Source of the DNA: Mesorhizobium xinjiangense
GTDB lineage: Bacteria > Pseudomonadota > Alphaproteobacteria > Rhizobiales > Rhizobiaceae
Assembly: GCF_009749525.1 (NCBI RefSeq)
Contig: NZ_WOAC01000025.1
Span: 1 to 64,000 of the forward strand
DNA length: 64,000 nt
Direction: 5' to 3'
The position numbers were made by a program, and so were the translations under genes. Below, piece after piece: positions 35,714-44,532 of the stretch. Below the pieces are notes generated by a model. That model saw nothing but the letters and a program-made list of their open reading frames with translations, was not told where the DNA came from and searched no databases. Positions within the stretch are counted from its first letter, which is position 1; each line of letters opens with the position of its first letter.

Positions 35714-36294
35714 AACTCTACTATTTCGCAGACGGCTGCAGCCTGGCCAGCCACATCGCGCTCAACGAGGCGGACATCGCCGTCGAGCCGATCAAGGTCG
35801 ATGTCGAAACGCGGCAGACGGAACAGGGCCGGCCCTTTGCCGAGATCAATCCGAAGGGCTACGTGCCAGCGCTCGTCTTCGACGACGACGCGATGCTGAC
35901 GGAGAATATCGCGATCCTCGACTGGATCGCGCAGCAGGCGCCGGCGCTCAAACCGGCCGACGAGATGGCGCGCACGCGGCAGAACGAAATGCTGGCCTTC
36001 ATCTCGACCGAACTGCACAAATCGTTCCTCGGCCTGTTCTTCCTGCCCGGCGAGGACGCCAAGCCGATCATTGCCGACAGCATCGCTTCGCGCTTTTCCT
36101 ATCTCTCAGAAAGGCTCGCCAACGACTACCTGCTCGGCGAGCGGTTTTCGGTCGCCGACGCCTTTTTGTACGTGATGTTGCGCTGGGCGAAGATGTCGGA
36201 CATGACCACGCCCGACATCTTCGAGCCCTACGTCGAACGCATCGAGGCGCGGCCGGCCGTTCAGGCCACTCTGCGTGCGGAAGGGCTGGCATGA
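35710..36294 (+). CDS. Glutathione S-transferase
   Basis: 194 residues: thioredoxin-fold N-terminal domain with the beta-class start MKLYYFADGCSLASHIAL and the cis-proline region NPKGYVPAL, then a helical C-terminal domain. It would conjugate or use glutathione on hydrophobic electrophiles. Third gene of the ArsR operon, coupled by overlap, so its supply is tied to the ArsR signal. Confidence 0.9.
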   Translation: MKLYYFADGCSLASHIALNEADIAVEPIKVDVETRQTEQGRPFAEINPKGYVPALVFDDDAMLTENIAILDWIAQQAPALKPADEMARTRQNEMLAFISTELHKSFLGLFFLPGEDAKPIIADSIASRFSYLSERLANDYLLGERFSVADAFLYVMLRWAKMSDMTTPDIFEPYVERIEARPAVQATLRAEGLA

Positions 36295-36342
36295 GGCAGG
36301 GCGCCGGGCCGCGCGCCTTTCGGCAACGCCCGGCGCCGGCGT

Positions 36343-37047
36343 TCAGCGGCCGAAACGTTCGACCACCTGTTCAAGCAGCACATGGCCACGGCAGGCGCCC
36401 GACCCTTGCGGCTGACCGCCCTCTTCGAGCGCCGTCGCGTAGATGACCGCCGGGTCCTTCTCGATACGCCGACGCCAGGCGGCGAGCTTCGGCCAGCGTT
36501 CCGGTTCGCCGACCTGGTGAAAATCCAGCCACCGCGCAACGCCGACGAGAAGGCCGTCTGCCAGGCTCGGCCGTTCACCGACAAGGAAGGGCATATCGGT
36601 CATCATCGCCTCGAGCTTGTCGTGGCGCTCGACAACCATCCCGCGGCCCCATTTGCGCAACGCGTCCTGGAGCCGCGGATCCGGCGGGTCCATTTCCATG
36701 GCCGCCCACAAAGGGGTAAAAGAGCCTGTGAAGCCCGTATTCACGAAGGCCATCAACTGGTGCATCCGGTCCGCTTCGGGCGAGAGCGGATCGAAGCTGA
36801 TGCGCCTTTCGATGTCCCTTGCCTCCAGCCGGGCGGCAATAGCCATCGTCTCGGTCACCACCCGTCCCTCATCGGTGATGAAGGCCGGCGTCTCGTGGCG
36901 TGCATTGATGCGGGCATAGGCAGGCTCCCGCATCTCGCCCAGCATGTCCACCCGGCACAACCGGTATGGCTCACCCAGCCATTCCAGCGCGGCGACGAGC
37001 CCCATCGAGCTTCCGGCGGGAAAGCCGTAAAGAAGAATCGGTTCCAT
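36343..37047 (-). CDS. Glutathione S-transferase family protein
   Basis: 234 residues with a thioredoxin-like N-terminal domain (MEPILLYGFPAGSSMGLVAALEWLGEPYRLCRVD; ARHETPAFITDEG) and an alpha-helical C-terminal domain. Different subgroup from the upstream GST. Divergent from an HxlR regulator that probably controls it. Confidence 0.87.
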   Translation of the reverse strand: MEPILLYGFPAGSSMGLVAALEWLGEPYRLCRVDMLGEMREPAYARINARHETPAFITDEGRVVTETMAIAARLEARDIERRISFDPLSPEADRMHQLMAFVNTGFTGSFTPLWAAMEMDPPDPRLQDALRKWGRGMVVERHDKLEAMMTDMPFLVGERPSLADGLLVGVARWLDFHQVGEPERWPKLAAWRRRIEKDPAVIYATALEEGGQPQGSGACRGHVLLEQVVERFGR

Positions 37048-37124
37048 TGTCTGTTTCTCCGTGATTTGTGGTGATCACGCTGCGCAGCGGGACTGGAACC
37101 TACGCCGATCGGACGCCAAGTAAA

Positions 37125-37142
37125 TTACGCACCTTTTCGTAA
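37125..37142. promoter_or_regulatory. Candidate HxlR operator
   Basis: TTACG-N8-CGTAA, a perfect 5-bp inverted repeat, lies 20 bases upstream of the HxlR start in the divergent gap with the GST gene. Fits the TTAC/GTAA sites often seen for this family. Confidence 0.45.
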
Positions 37143-37161
37143 CCAGGAGCGGAGCATCGCC

Positions 37162-37524
37162 ATGAAGGAACTCGTATCACGCTGTCCGATCGAGGAAGTC
37201 ATGCAGGTATTGAGCGGCCGCTGGCCGACCCTGCTTCTCTATTACCTGAAGGACGGCACCAAGCGGTTCAGCGATCTCAGGCGCGACAACCCGACCGTGT
37301 CGCACAAGATGCTGACGCAGGAACTGCGCAAGCTCGAAAAGGCCGGGATCGTCCAGCGCACGACATTCGAGGGCTATCCGTTGCGCGTCGAGTATGATCT
37401 GACACCGGCCGGCCTCGGCCTCGTGCCGCTCATCGACGCGCTCGGTGATTGGTGGGAAGAGACCGAGGATGCGCGCTTGGGCACGGGACGCCTGATCGAA
37501 AGAGCCGTCCAAGCAAGCACCTGA
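37162..37524 (+). CDS. HxlR-family transcriptional regulator
   Basis: 120-residue winged-helix protein with the family start CPIEEVMQVLSGRWPTLLLYYLKDGTKRFSDLRR; the conserved Cys (residue 8) can act as a thiol/redox sensor in relatives. Divergent from the GST gene, its likely target. Confidence 0.9.
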   Translation: MKELVSRCPIEEVMQVLSGRWPTLLLYYLKDGTKRFSDLRRDNPTVSHKMLTQELRKLEKAGIVQRTTFEGYPLRVEYDLTPAGLGLVPLIDALGDWWEETEDARLGTGRLIERAVQAST

Positions 37525-37622
37525 ACGAGCAGACGCCTGACCGCGTTCGCCACACTTGCCCTTTTCCATTCGACAGACCGCCTGCGCGCTGGTAAAAGCC
37601 CGCACAAACGGACTTCTTGGAC

Positions 37623-39221
37623 ATGGCAGACACTATCGAACGGGCGGTCGCCCGCCGCCGTACCTTTGCAATCATCTCGCACCCCGATGCCGGCAAGACG
37701 ACGCTGACGGAAAAGCTACTTCTGTTCGGCGGCGCCATCCAGCTCGCCGGCGAGGTCAAGGCGAAGAAGGACAGGATCCAGACGCGCTCGGACTGGATGA
37801 AGATCGAGCGCGAACGCGGCATCTCGGTCGTCACCTCGGTGATGACGTTCGAATATGGCGACCATGTCTTCAATCTTCTCGACACGCCGGGCCACGAGGA
37901 TTTCGCCGACGACACCTATCGCACGCTGACGGCCGTCGATGCCGCAGTCATGGTGATCGACGCGGCCAAGGGCATCGAACCGCGCACGCTCAAGCTGTTC
38001 GAGGTCTGCCGCCTGCGCGACATCCCGATCGTCACCTTCGTCAACAAGATGGACCGCGAAACACGCGATCCATTCGAGATCCTCGACGAGATCGAGGAGA
38101 AGCTGGCCCTCGACACCGCGCCGGTGACCTGGCCGATCGGCCGCGGCAAGACGTTTTGCGGCACCTACCACCTGGCCGATAACGCGGTGCGCCACGGCGA
38201 CGACGAGGTCGAGCGCACGCCGGTTAACGGCCCGGACTCCAACCGCGTCGCCGGGCTGCTGCCGGAATACGAGCGCCCCGATTTCATCGAGGAAATGGAG
38301 CTGGCGCGCGGCGCCTGCCGGCCATTCGATCTCGAGGCCTTCCGCGAAGGTCATCTCACCCCGGTCTATTTCGGCTCGGCGCTGCGCAATTTCGGCGTGC
38401 GCGACCTGATCGAGGCGCTCGGTACTTTCGGACCGTCGCCGCGCGCTCAGGAGGCCGACACACGCAAGGTCGAGGCGACCGAGGACAAGATGACTGCCTT
38501 CGTCTTCAAGATCCAGGCCAATATGGATCCCAATCACCGCGACCGGATCGCCTTCGTGCGTGTGTGCTCGGGACAGCTTTCGCGCGGCATGAAGGCCAAG
38601 CTCGTACGGACGGCCAAGCCGATGAGCCTTTCAGCACCGCAGTTCTTCTTCGCGCGCACGCGGGTGACGGCCGACACCGCCTATGCCGGCGATGTGGTGG
38701 GCATCCCCAATCACGGCACGCTGAGGATCGGCGACACGCTGACGGAAGGTGAGGACATCGTATTCCGCGGCGTGCCCAACTTCGCGCCCGAGATCCTGCG
38801 CCGCGTGCGGCTCGGCGACCCGATGAAGGCGAAGAAGCTCAAGGAGGCGCTGCAGCAGATGGCCGAGGAAGGCGTCGTGCAGTTGTTTTCTCCCGAAGAC
38901 GGCTCGCCGGCCATCGTCGGCGTCGTCGGCGCGCTGCAGATCGACGTGCTCAAGGAACGGCTGAGAGTGGAGTACAGCCTGCCGGTCGATTTCGAGGCCG
39001 CGCGGTTCAATATCTGCCGCTGGGTTTCGGCCGACGACAAGGGCGAGCTGCAGCGGTTCATCGATGCGCACCGTGGTGACATCGCGCGCGACCTCGACGG
39101 CGACCCGGTGTTCCTGGCGCCGCATGAGTTCGGCCTCAACTACGAGGCGGAACGCTGGCAGGCGGTGCGTTTCGCGGCGGTCAAGGACTACCAGGTTCTG
39201 GCGAAAGCGAAGGCCGCCTGA
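37623..39221 (+). CDS. prfC: Peptide chain release factor 3
   Basis: 532-residue GTPase that recycles RF1/RF2 after termination. P-loop SHPDAGKTTLTEK (about residues 19-31), DTPGHEDF and NKMD are present, with the RF3-specific C-terminus. ATG 37623 (MADTIER) is used; a TTG two codons earlier is possible. Stands alone. Confidence 0.96.
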   Translation: MADTIERAVARRRTFAIISHPDAGKTTLTEKLLLFGGAIQLAGEVKAKKDRIQTRSDWMKIERERGISVVTSVMTFEYGDHVFNLLDTPGHEDFADDTYRTLTAVDAAVMVIDAAKGIEPRTLKLFEVCRLRDIPIVTFVNKMDRETRDPFEILDEIEEKLALDTAPVTWPIGRGKTFCGTYHLADNAVRHGDDEVERTPVNGPDSNRVAGLLPEYERPDFIEEMELARGACRPFDLEAFREGHLTPVYFGSALRNFGVRDLIEALGTFGPSPRAQEADTRKVEATEDKMTAFVFKIQANMDPNHRDRIAFVRVCSGQLSRGMKAKLVRTAKPMSLSAPQFFFARTRVTADTAYAGDVVGIPNHGTLRIGDTLTEGEDIVFRGVPNFAPEILRRVRLGDPMKAKKLKEALQQMAEEGVVQLFSPEDGSPAIVGVVGALQIDVLKERLRVEYSLPVDFEAARFNICRWVSADDKGELQRFIDAHRGDIARDLDGDPVFLAPHEFGLNYEAERWQAVRFAAVKDYQVLAKAKAA

Positions 39222-39321
39222 CACAGCGTTGTCAGGATATGGACAATTCGCGCCTTGCCTCCGTTTGCCGGCCAACCTACCTAGCAGCCGTCCCCACGTG
39301 AACCAGAAGGCGGCGCAGACC

Positions 39322-40515
39322 ATGGGTATTCCGGAACCGCAGGCTCAATTCGCCGTCCAGCAGGACATAGACCATGCAGCGATCGACGGGCTCGTCGCCT
39401 GGATGATCGATGGCGCCCGGCCGAGCGCCAATGCCCATGATTTCATCGACGCCATCTGCCGCCGGCTCGTGGCGGCGGGGGTGCCGATCGGACGCTTCGC
39501 GCTCTTCGTCGACACGTTGCACCCCAACATGTCGGGCCTGCGCTTTGCCTGGACGCCGGAAAACGGCGTGGTGCAGAGCGAGGGGCCGGTGGATCTGTTT
39601 GCGCGCGAGGATTACCAGCTCAATCCGCTGCCGCTGGTCATGCGCCAGCAGGTGTCGGTGCGGCGGCGGCTGACGGACCCGGAAGCGCTGACGGAGTTCA
39701 TGATCCTCGGCGAGCTGAGGGATGAGGGATTCACCGACTACATGGCGTTGCCGCTGGTCTTTTCTGACGGCGAGGCTCATGCGGTGACCTTTTCGACCAA
39801 GGAGCCGGACGGTTTCAGCATCGAGGCGATTGCTGCCATCGACCTGATCCAGCGGCCGCTGGCGCGGCTGGCGGAGACCTATCTGCTGAGGCTCAATGCG
39901 GCGACGATCATTTCGACCTATGTCGGGCGCAACAGCGGCGACCAGATCCTGCACGGCCGTGTCCACCGCGGCGACGGAGAAGAGATCGAGGCGGTGATCC
40001 TGTTCACCGACCTGATCGATTTCACCGAACTGTCGAACCGCCGCTCGGGCCCGCAGATCGTGTCGCTGCTCAACGACGCGTTCGACATCGTCGTGCCGCC
40101 GGTCGAGGCGCATGGCGGCGAGGTGCTGAAATTCCTCGGCGACGGCTTCTTCGCCATCTTCCCTTACAACGGCGCCACCACGTTGCACGATGCCGTGCGG
40201 GCGGCCAGCGCGACACTGGTGGAAGGAGAGCGCCGGCTGGCCGAAACACCCCTCGGCCAGGAGGTCGCCTTCCGCTCGGCGCTGCATGCCGGCCGTTTTC
40301 ACTACGGCAATATCGGCGGGGCCAACCGGCTCGATTTCACCGCGATCGGCCAACCGATCAACTATGCCGCGCGGATGCTGTCGGCCGCCTCGACCTTGTC
40401 GCTCAAGCGTGTCGCCTCGCATGAGACGGCGGGTCATCTCTGTGTCGCGCCGGAGCTCGCCGCAGAGATCCCCTTCAAGGGCTTCGACGGTCTGCAAAGG
40501 ATCTACGCCTATTGA
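39322..40515 (+). CDS. Class III adenylate/guanylate cyclase
   Basis: 397-residue soluble protein. The C-terminal catalytic domain (about 225-395) has both metal aspartates (ILFTDLIDFTEL and KFLGDGFFAIF) and the TAIGQPINYAARM segment; a threonine sits where animal adenylyl cyclases have the adenine-contacting aspartate, as in many bacterial enzymes. The N-terminal 200 residues are a possible sensor region without a recognised fold. It would make cAMP or cGMP; which one is not certain. Start ATG 39322, or GTG 39298. Confidence 0.88.
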   Translation: MGIPEPQAQFAVQQDIDHAAIDGLVAWMIDGARPSANAHDFIDAICRRLVAAGVPIGRFALFVDTLHPNMSGLRFAWTPENGVVQSEGPVDLFAREDYQLNPLPLVMRQQVSVRRRLTDPEALTEFMILGELRDEGFTDYMALPLVFSDGEAHAVTFSTKEPDGFSIEAIAAIDLIQRPLARLAETYLLRLNAATIISTYVGRNSGDQILHGRVHRGDGEEIEAVILFTDLIDFTELSNRRSGPQIVSLLNDAFDIVVPPVEAHGGEVLKFLGDGFFAIFPYNGATTLHDAVRAASATLVEGERRLAETPLGQEVAFRSALHAGRFHYGNIGGANRLDFTAIGQPINYAARMLSAASTLSLKRVASHETAGHLCVAPELAAEIPFKGFDGLQRIYAY

Positions 40516-40702
40516 CGCTGGCGCGAGGCGATTGATCGCACCGGGACGATTGTTCGTAGTCAAATATTGCGCGGCAAGCCGAGACAGGTGAACCCCTGTT
40601 CCCGGCACGGGGCGGCTCCGCAATCAATAGTCTCGAATCCGTCGCGGGTTGGGCCTATGATGGCCGGCAGAGAAGACTGCGCGACATGAAGGGAGAAGCG
40701 TC

Positions 40703-41362
40703 ATGGGCCTTCGCATCAACGACACAGCACCGGATTTCACCGCCGAGACGACGCAGGGCACGATCAACTTCCACGAATGGATCGGCGACGGCTGGGCCGT
40801 CCTGTTCTCGCATCCCAAGAACTTCACCCCCGTCTGCACGACCGAGCTCGGGGTCATGGCGGGCTACGCGCCCGAGTTCGAAAAGCGCGGCGTGAAGATC
40901 ATCGGCATCTCGGTCGATCCGGTGGAAAGCCACGACAAGTGGAAGGACGATATCCGGGTCGCGACCGGACACACGGTCGACTATCCGCTGATCGGCGACC
41001 GCAACCTGAAGATCGCCAAGCTGTACGACATGCTTCCGGCGGATGCCGGCGAGAGCTCGGAAGGCCGCACGCCGGCCGACAACGCGACCGTGCGCTCGGT
41101 CTACGTCATCGGACCGGACAAGAAGATCAAGCTCGTGCTCACCTATCCGATGACGACGGGCCGCAACTTCGCCGAGATCCTGCGGGCGATCGATTCGATC
41201 CAGCTGACCGCCAAGCACCAGGTGGCGACGCCTGCCGACTGGAAGCAGGGTGAAGACGTCATCATCACGGCCGCCGTTTCCAACGAAGACGCCACGGCGC
41301 GGTTCGGCTCATACGAGACGATCCTGCCCTATCTCAGGAAGACCAAGCAGCCCGGCGCCTGA
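40703..41362 (+). CDS. 1-Cys peroxiredoxin (Prx6 type)
   Basis: 219-residue thiol peroxidase. Peroxidatic cysteine C45 in KNFTPVCTTELG; the long C-terminal domain of the Prx6 group is present, and no resolving cysteine was noted. Reduces H2O2 and organic peroxides. GAAGGGAG precedes the start. The 187-bp upstream gap shows no other feature. Confidence 0.92.
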   Translation: MGLRINDTAPDFTAETTQGTINFHEWIGDGWAVLFSHPKNFTPVCTTELGVMAGYAPEFEKRGVKIIGISVDPVESHDKWKDDIRVATGHTVDYPLIGDRNLKIAKLYDMLPADAGESSEGRTPADNATVRSVYVIGPDKKIKLVLTYPMTTGRNFAEILRAIDSIQLTAKHQVATPADWKQGEDVIITAAVSNEDATARFGSYETILPYLRKTKQPGA

Positions 41363-41379
41363 GAACGGGTGACCCCCTT

Positions 41380-41406
41380 GCCGGCGCCGGCATAGCTGGC
41401 GCCGGC
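41380..41406. terminator. Terminator-like hairpin after peroxiredoxin gene
   Basis: Perfect 9-bp stem GCCGGCGCC/GGCGCCGGC with a 9-base loop, 18 bases after the stop codon. No T-run. Confidence 0.45.
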
Positions 41407-41517
41407 CCGTACGCGCATGCCGGTGGCCGGTTGCATCTTTTGGTGGCAAAGTGGCGGCGCCAGCCTGCCGGAAGGCCTGGTCCGACCGATAGCCCCATGA
41501 CGAATGAGGAAGCCCCC

Positions 41518-41868
41518 ATGCGCCAACTGTCCCTTGCCGCCATCGTTTTGAGTGTGCTGGCTTCACCGGCCGCCGCCTCGGCGCTGACGATCGACCTGCC
41601 GGGCGACGCCGATGTGGAGACGAGCACCGTCACCTATGCCTGTCCCGACAGCGAACTGACCGTGACCTATCACAATGCAGGCTCCGTTTCCCTTGCCGTC
41701 TTCGAGACAGGGGGCGAGGTCGTCGTCGCCTCCAATGTGATCGCCGCCTCCGGGGCGAGATATGCCGGCGGCCGGTATGTCTGGTGGACCAAGGGCGATA
41801 CCGGCGATCTCTACGACCTGATGCAGGGCGAGGACGCACCGCCGGCTTCGTGCACCGCATCCGACTGA
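41518..41868 (+). CDS. MliC-family lysozyme-inhibitor-like periplasmic protein
   Basis: 116 residues: a signal peptide (LAAIVLSVLASPAAASA) and a small beta-barrel with the MliC pattern YACPDSELTVTYHNAGSVSLAVF and GARYAGGRYVWWTKGD. Family members inhibit C-type lysozyme and protect peptidoglycan. A paired cysteine near the C-terminus (SCTAS) fits a disulfide. GAGGA eight bases before ATG 41518 decides the start over ATG 41497. Confidence 0.82.
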   Translation: MRQLSLAAIVLSVLASPAAASALTIDLPGDADVETSTVTYACPDSELTVTYHNAGSVSLAVFETGGEVVVASNVIAASGARYAGGRYVWWTKGDTGDLYDLMQGEDAPPASCTASD

Positions 41869-41895
41869 CCGTTCCCGCTCCAGGCCGGCGCCTTT

Positions 41896-42459
41896 CTACC
41901 CCGCCGCGGCGGCCGCGGACCGACGCTGACGGCGCAGGATAACGGTCGGCGCATCGGCATACTCGGTCCGCGCGACTTCGCGATAGCCGAACTTTTCGGC
42001 CACGCGCAGGGAAGCGGCATTCTCGGGATGGATGATGCAGACGGTGGTCGAACCGGGAAAGTTCCTGTCGCCCCATTCATGGATCGCGGCAACGCATTCG
42101 CTGGCATAGCCGCGGCCATGAACGTCCGGGCTGAACATCCATCCGGCCTCGGGCTCGCCCTCGAAGGCCGGCGAAATGTCGCGCTTGAGCTCGTGAAAGC
42201 CGGTCGCTCCGACAAGCCTTTCCGTTTCGCGTTCCTCCACGATCCAGAAACCGTAGCCCAGGAGCTTCCACATGCCGATATAGCGTATGATGCGCGTCCA
42301 GGCCTCCTCGCGCGTGAAAGGCCGCCCACCGACATATCGCGTGACGACGGGATCGGCCAGCAAGGCGGCATAGGCATCGAGGTCATCCATGCGGTGATGG
42401 CGCAGGCGAAGCCGTGCGGTTTCGATGACCGGCGCTTCGTCAAACGGCAATTCAGACAT
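41896..42459 (-). CDS. GNAT-family N-acetyltransferase (RimJ/RimL type)
   Basis: 187 residues: ETARLRLRHHRMDDLDAYAALLADP at the start, then FWIVEERETERLVGATGFHELK, and the CoA loop region VHGRGYASECVAAI, with HPENAASLRVAEKFGY at the end. Acetylates an unknown amine. ATG 42459 with AGGGAG upstream. Confidence 0.88.
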   Translation of the reverse strand: MSELPFDEAPVIETARLRLRHHRMDDLDAYAALLADPVVTRYVGGRPFTREEAWTRIIRYIGMWKLLGYGFWIVEERETERLVGATGFHELKRDISPAFEGEPEAGWMFSPDVHGRGYASECVAAIHEWGDRNFPGSTTVCIIHPENAASLRVAEKFGYREVARTEYADAPTVILRRQRRSAAAAAG

Positions 42460-42537
42460 GGCAGGCTCCCTCACTCGGCGGCAGCGGCCGCCGCCCACCG
42501 GATAAACGCCGTTCATACAGGAAAGGTTGTAGGAAAT

Positions 42538-43770
42538 TCAGCTTTCCGCGCTCTCCAGGCGTTCCGCCACCAGAGCCGCCAATCGTTCGGCGACCCCATG
42601 CTTGTCCATTTCCGGCCATTCCTCCGCGCCCCCACGCGATATGATGACGACCTTGTTGCGGTCGCCGCCCATAACCCCGGAAGGACCGATACCGCTCCCG
42701 TGGGAAACATCGTTGGCGACGATGATATCCGCCCCCTTCCGTTTCAGCTTGCCGGCAGCGTTCTTCTCCACGTGATCCGTCTCCGCGGCAAAGCCGATGA
42801 CGAGACGCGGGCGCTTGGCGTGATGGCCGACGGTGGCGAGAATGTCCGGGTTTTCCGTCATGCGCAAGACGGGAGCATCCTCGCCGGGCCCCTTCTTGAT
42901 CTTTTGTGCCGCGGTGCTCTCGGCGCGCCAGTCGGCCACGGCGGCGACGAAGATCGCCGCATCGGCCGGCAATAGCTGCTCCACCGCGTCGCGCATCTCA
43001 ACCGCGCTTTCGACATGCACGGTCTTCACTCCTTGCGGATCGGCGATCGCCACCGGCCCCGACACAAGCCGCACATCGGCACCGAGGCGCGCCAGGGCGG
43101 CGGCGATGGCGTGGCCCTGCTTGCCGGACGAGCGGTTGGCGATATAGCGCACGGGATCGATCGGCTCGTGCGTCGGTCCCGAGGTGACGATGATCGTCTT
43201 GCCGCTCAGCGGACCGGGATTGTCGTCGAGCATGGCTTCGATCGCCGCGACGATCTCCAGCGGCTCGGCCATGCGGCCCTCGCCGGCCTCTCCGCTCTCG
43301 GCCATTTCGCCGGCATTCGGGCCGACAAGACGAACGCCGTCCCTGGCAAGCTGCTCGGCATTGCGCCGGGTCGCCGGATGCTCCCACATTTTCGGGTTCA
43401 TGGCGGGCGCGATCAGAACCGGCTTGTTCGCCGCCAGCAGCACGTTCGAAGCGAGGTCATTGGCCAGCCCGTGCGCCAGCTTGGCCATCAGGTCGGCGGT
43501 TGCCGGCGCAACGACGACGAGATCAGCCTCGCGCGACAGGCGGATATGGCCGACGTCGTGCTCGTCGTCGCGGTCGAAGAGATCGGTGAAGACATGGTCG
43601 GCCGACAGGGCGCCGACCGAGAGCGGCGTGACGAATTGCTGCGCGGCGGCCGTCATCAGGCAGCGCACCGCCGCGCCGCGCTCGCGCAATCGGCGAATGA
43701 GATCGAGCGATTTATAGGCCGCGATGCCGCCGCCGATGATCAGAAGAATGCGCTTGCCGGAAAGGGTCAT
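42538..43770 (-). CDS. coaBC: Bifunctional phosphopantothenoylcysteine decarboxylase / phosphopantothenate-cysteine ligase
   Basis: 410-residue flavoprotein for two coenzyme A steps. The N-terminal CoaC domain starts LLIIGGGIAAYKSLDLIRRLRERGA and includes APAMNPKMWEHPATRRN; the C-terminal CoaB domain has TSGPTHEPIDPVRYIANRSSGKQG and IVANDVS. ATG 43770. The canonical neighbour ubiB lies beyond an intervening vapBC pair. Confidence 0.95.
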   Translation of the reverse strand: MTLSGKRILLIIGGGIAAYKSLDLIRRLRERGAAVRCLMTAAAQQFVTPLSVGALSADHVFTDLFDRDDEHDVGHIRLSREADLVVVAPATADLMAKLAHGLANDLASNVLLAANKPVLIAPAMNPKMWEHPATRRNAEQLARDGVRLVGPNAGEMAESGEAGEGRMAEPLEIVAAIEAMLDDNPGPLSGKTIIVTSGPTHEPIDPVRYIANRSSGKQGHAIAAALARLGADVRLVSGPVAIADPQGVKTVHVESAVEMRDAVEQLLPADAAIFVAAVADWRAESTAAQKIKKGPGEDAPVLRMTENPDILATVGHHAKRPRLVIGFAAETDHVEKNAAGKLKRKGADIIVANDVSHGSGIGPSGVMGGDRNKVVIISRGGAEEWPEMDKHGVAERLAALVAERLESAES

Positions 43771-43788
43771 CAAAGCTCCGTGCCGGTT

Positions 43789-44199
43789 TCAGCCCGGCGT
43801 CAATGCCGGCTCGATATCGGTATGGATGAAATCGCCGCCCTTGAAAAGAAGGGGCAGGCCGCGCGTCTTTGCCAAAGCATAGGAGAAACAATCGCCCATA
43901 TTGAGCTTGGCGCGATGGCCAGACCCGCGACCATAACGGGCGTAGGCCTGCCGGGCAGACACCAATTGCAGCTCATCGAAAGGCGACGCTTCAGGGTTCA
44001 ACTCCACAATCAGCCGCCTCAATCGCGTTTGGCCTTGGGGCAAAGCATCGCGTGATGCGACGCAGTGGGCTTCAAGAATCGTTGCCATGCTGATGACGAG
44101 GGCTTCGGACAGGTGAAACGCCTGTATGAAGCGCTCCGCATCGGCTTCACGGTTCAACACCGCGATCAACGCGGACGTGTCGACCACAACGGAGCTCAA
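43789..44199 (-). CDS. vapC: VapC-type PIN-domain toxin
   Basis: 136-residue ribonuclease toxin. PIN acidic residues are in VVDTSALIAVLN, TILEAHCVA, MGDCFSYALA and GGDFIHTDI. Expected to cut tRNA or rRNA unless held by VapB. Its start overlaps the antitoxin stop by four bases. Lies between coaBC and ubiB, breaking a commonly conserved run. Confidence 0.92.
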   Translation of the reverse strand: MSSVVVDTSALIAVLNREADAERFIQAFHLSEALVISMATILEAHCVASRDALPQGQTRLRRLIVELNPEASPFDELQLVSARQAYARYGRGSGHRAKLNMGDCFSYALAKTRGLPLLFKGGDFIHTDIEPALTPG

Positions 44200-44447
44200 A
44201 GCGACCCTTCATCCCACATTTCGTCGCTGATTTTCTTCAAATCGAAAGGTTCCTTCGGCTTCACCGCGAGTTCTCGCAGGACTTCCAGCCGTGGCCTACG
44301 GCGCTTCTCACCAGCCGCTTCCGCAGTTATGCTCGACGCCAATGTGCGCCGCGCTTCTTCTTCCATCGACACACCCCGCACGGCGGCGCGTTCGCGAAGC
44401 GCCTGCTTCACATCATCGTCGAGATTGCGGATGGTCAGCGTGCCCAT
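44196..44447 (-). CDS. vapB: VapB/FitA-like antitoxin (ribbon-helix-helix)
   Basis: 83 residues: N-terminal ribbon-helix-helix (GTLTIRNLDDDVKQALRERAAVRGVSMEEEARRTL) for DNA binding, and a C-terminal tail that binds the toxin. GGAGGAG precedes the start; ATG 44447 gives the better spacing, ATG 44453 is also possible. Likely represses its own operon. Confidence 0.88.
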   Translation of the reverse strand: MGTLTIRNLDDDVKQALRERAAVRGVSMEEEARRTLASSITAEAAGEKRRRPRLEVLRELAVKPKEPFDLKKISDEMWDEGSL

Positions 44448-44532
44448 TGCCATTCTCCTCCTCGAAAAGATAAGCCGAAGTCGAACTGCATGCAATGACA
44501 GCAATGACTGCAACACAGTCATCACCTGTCGC

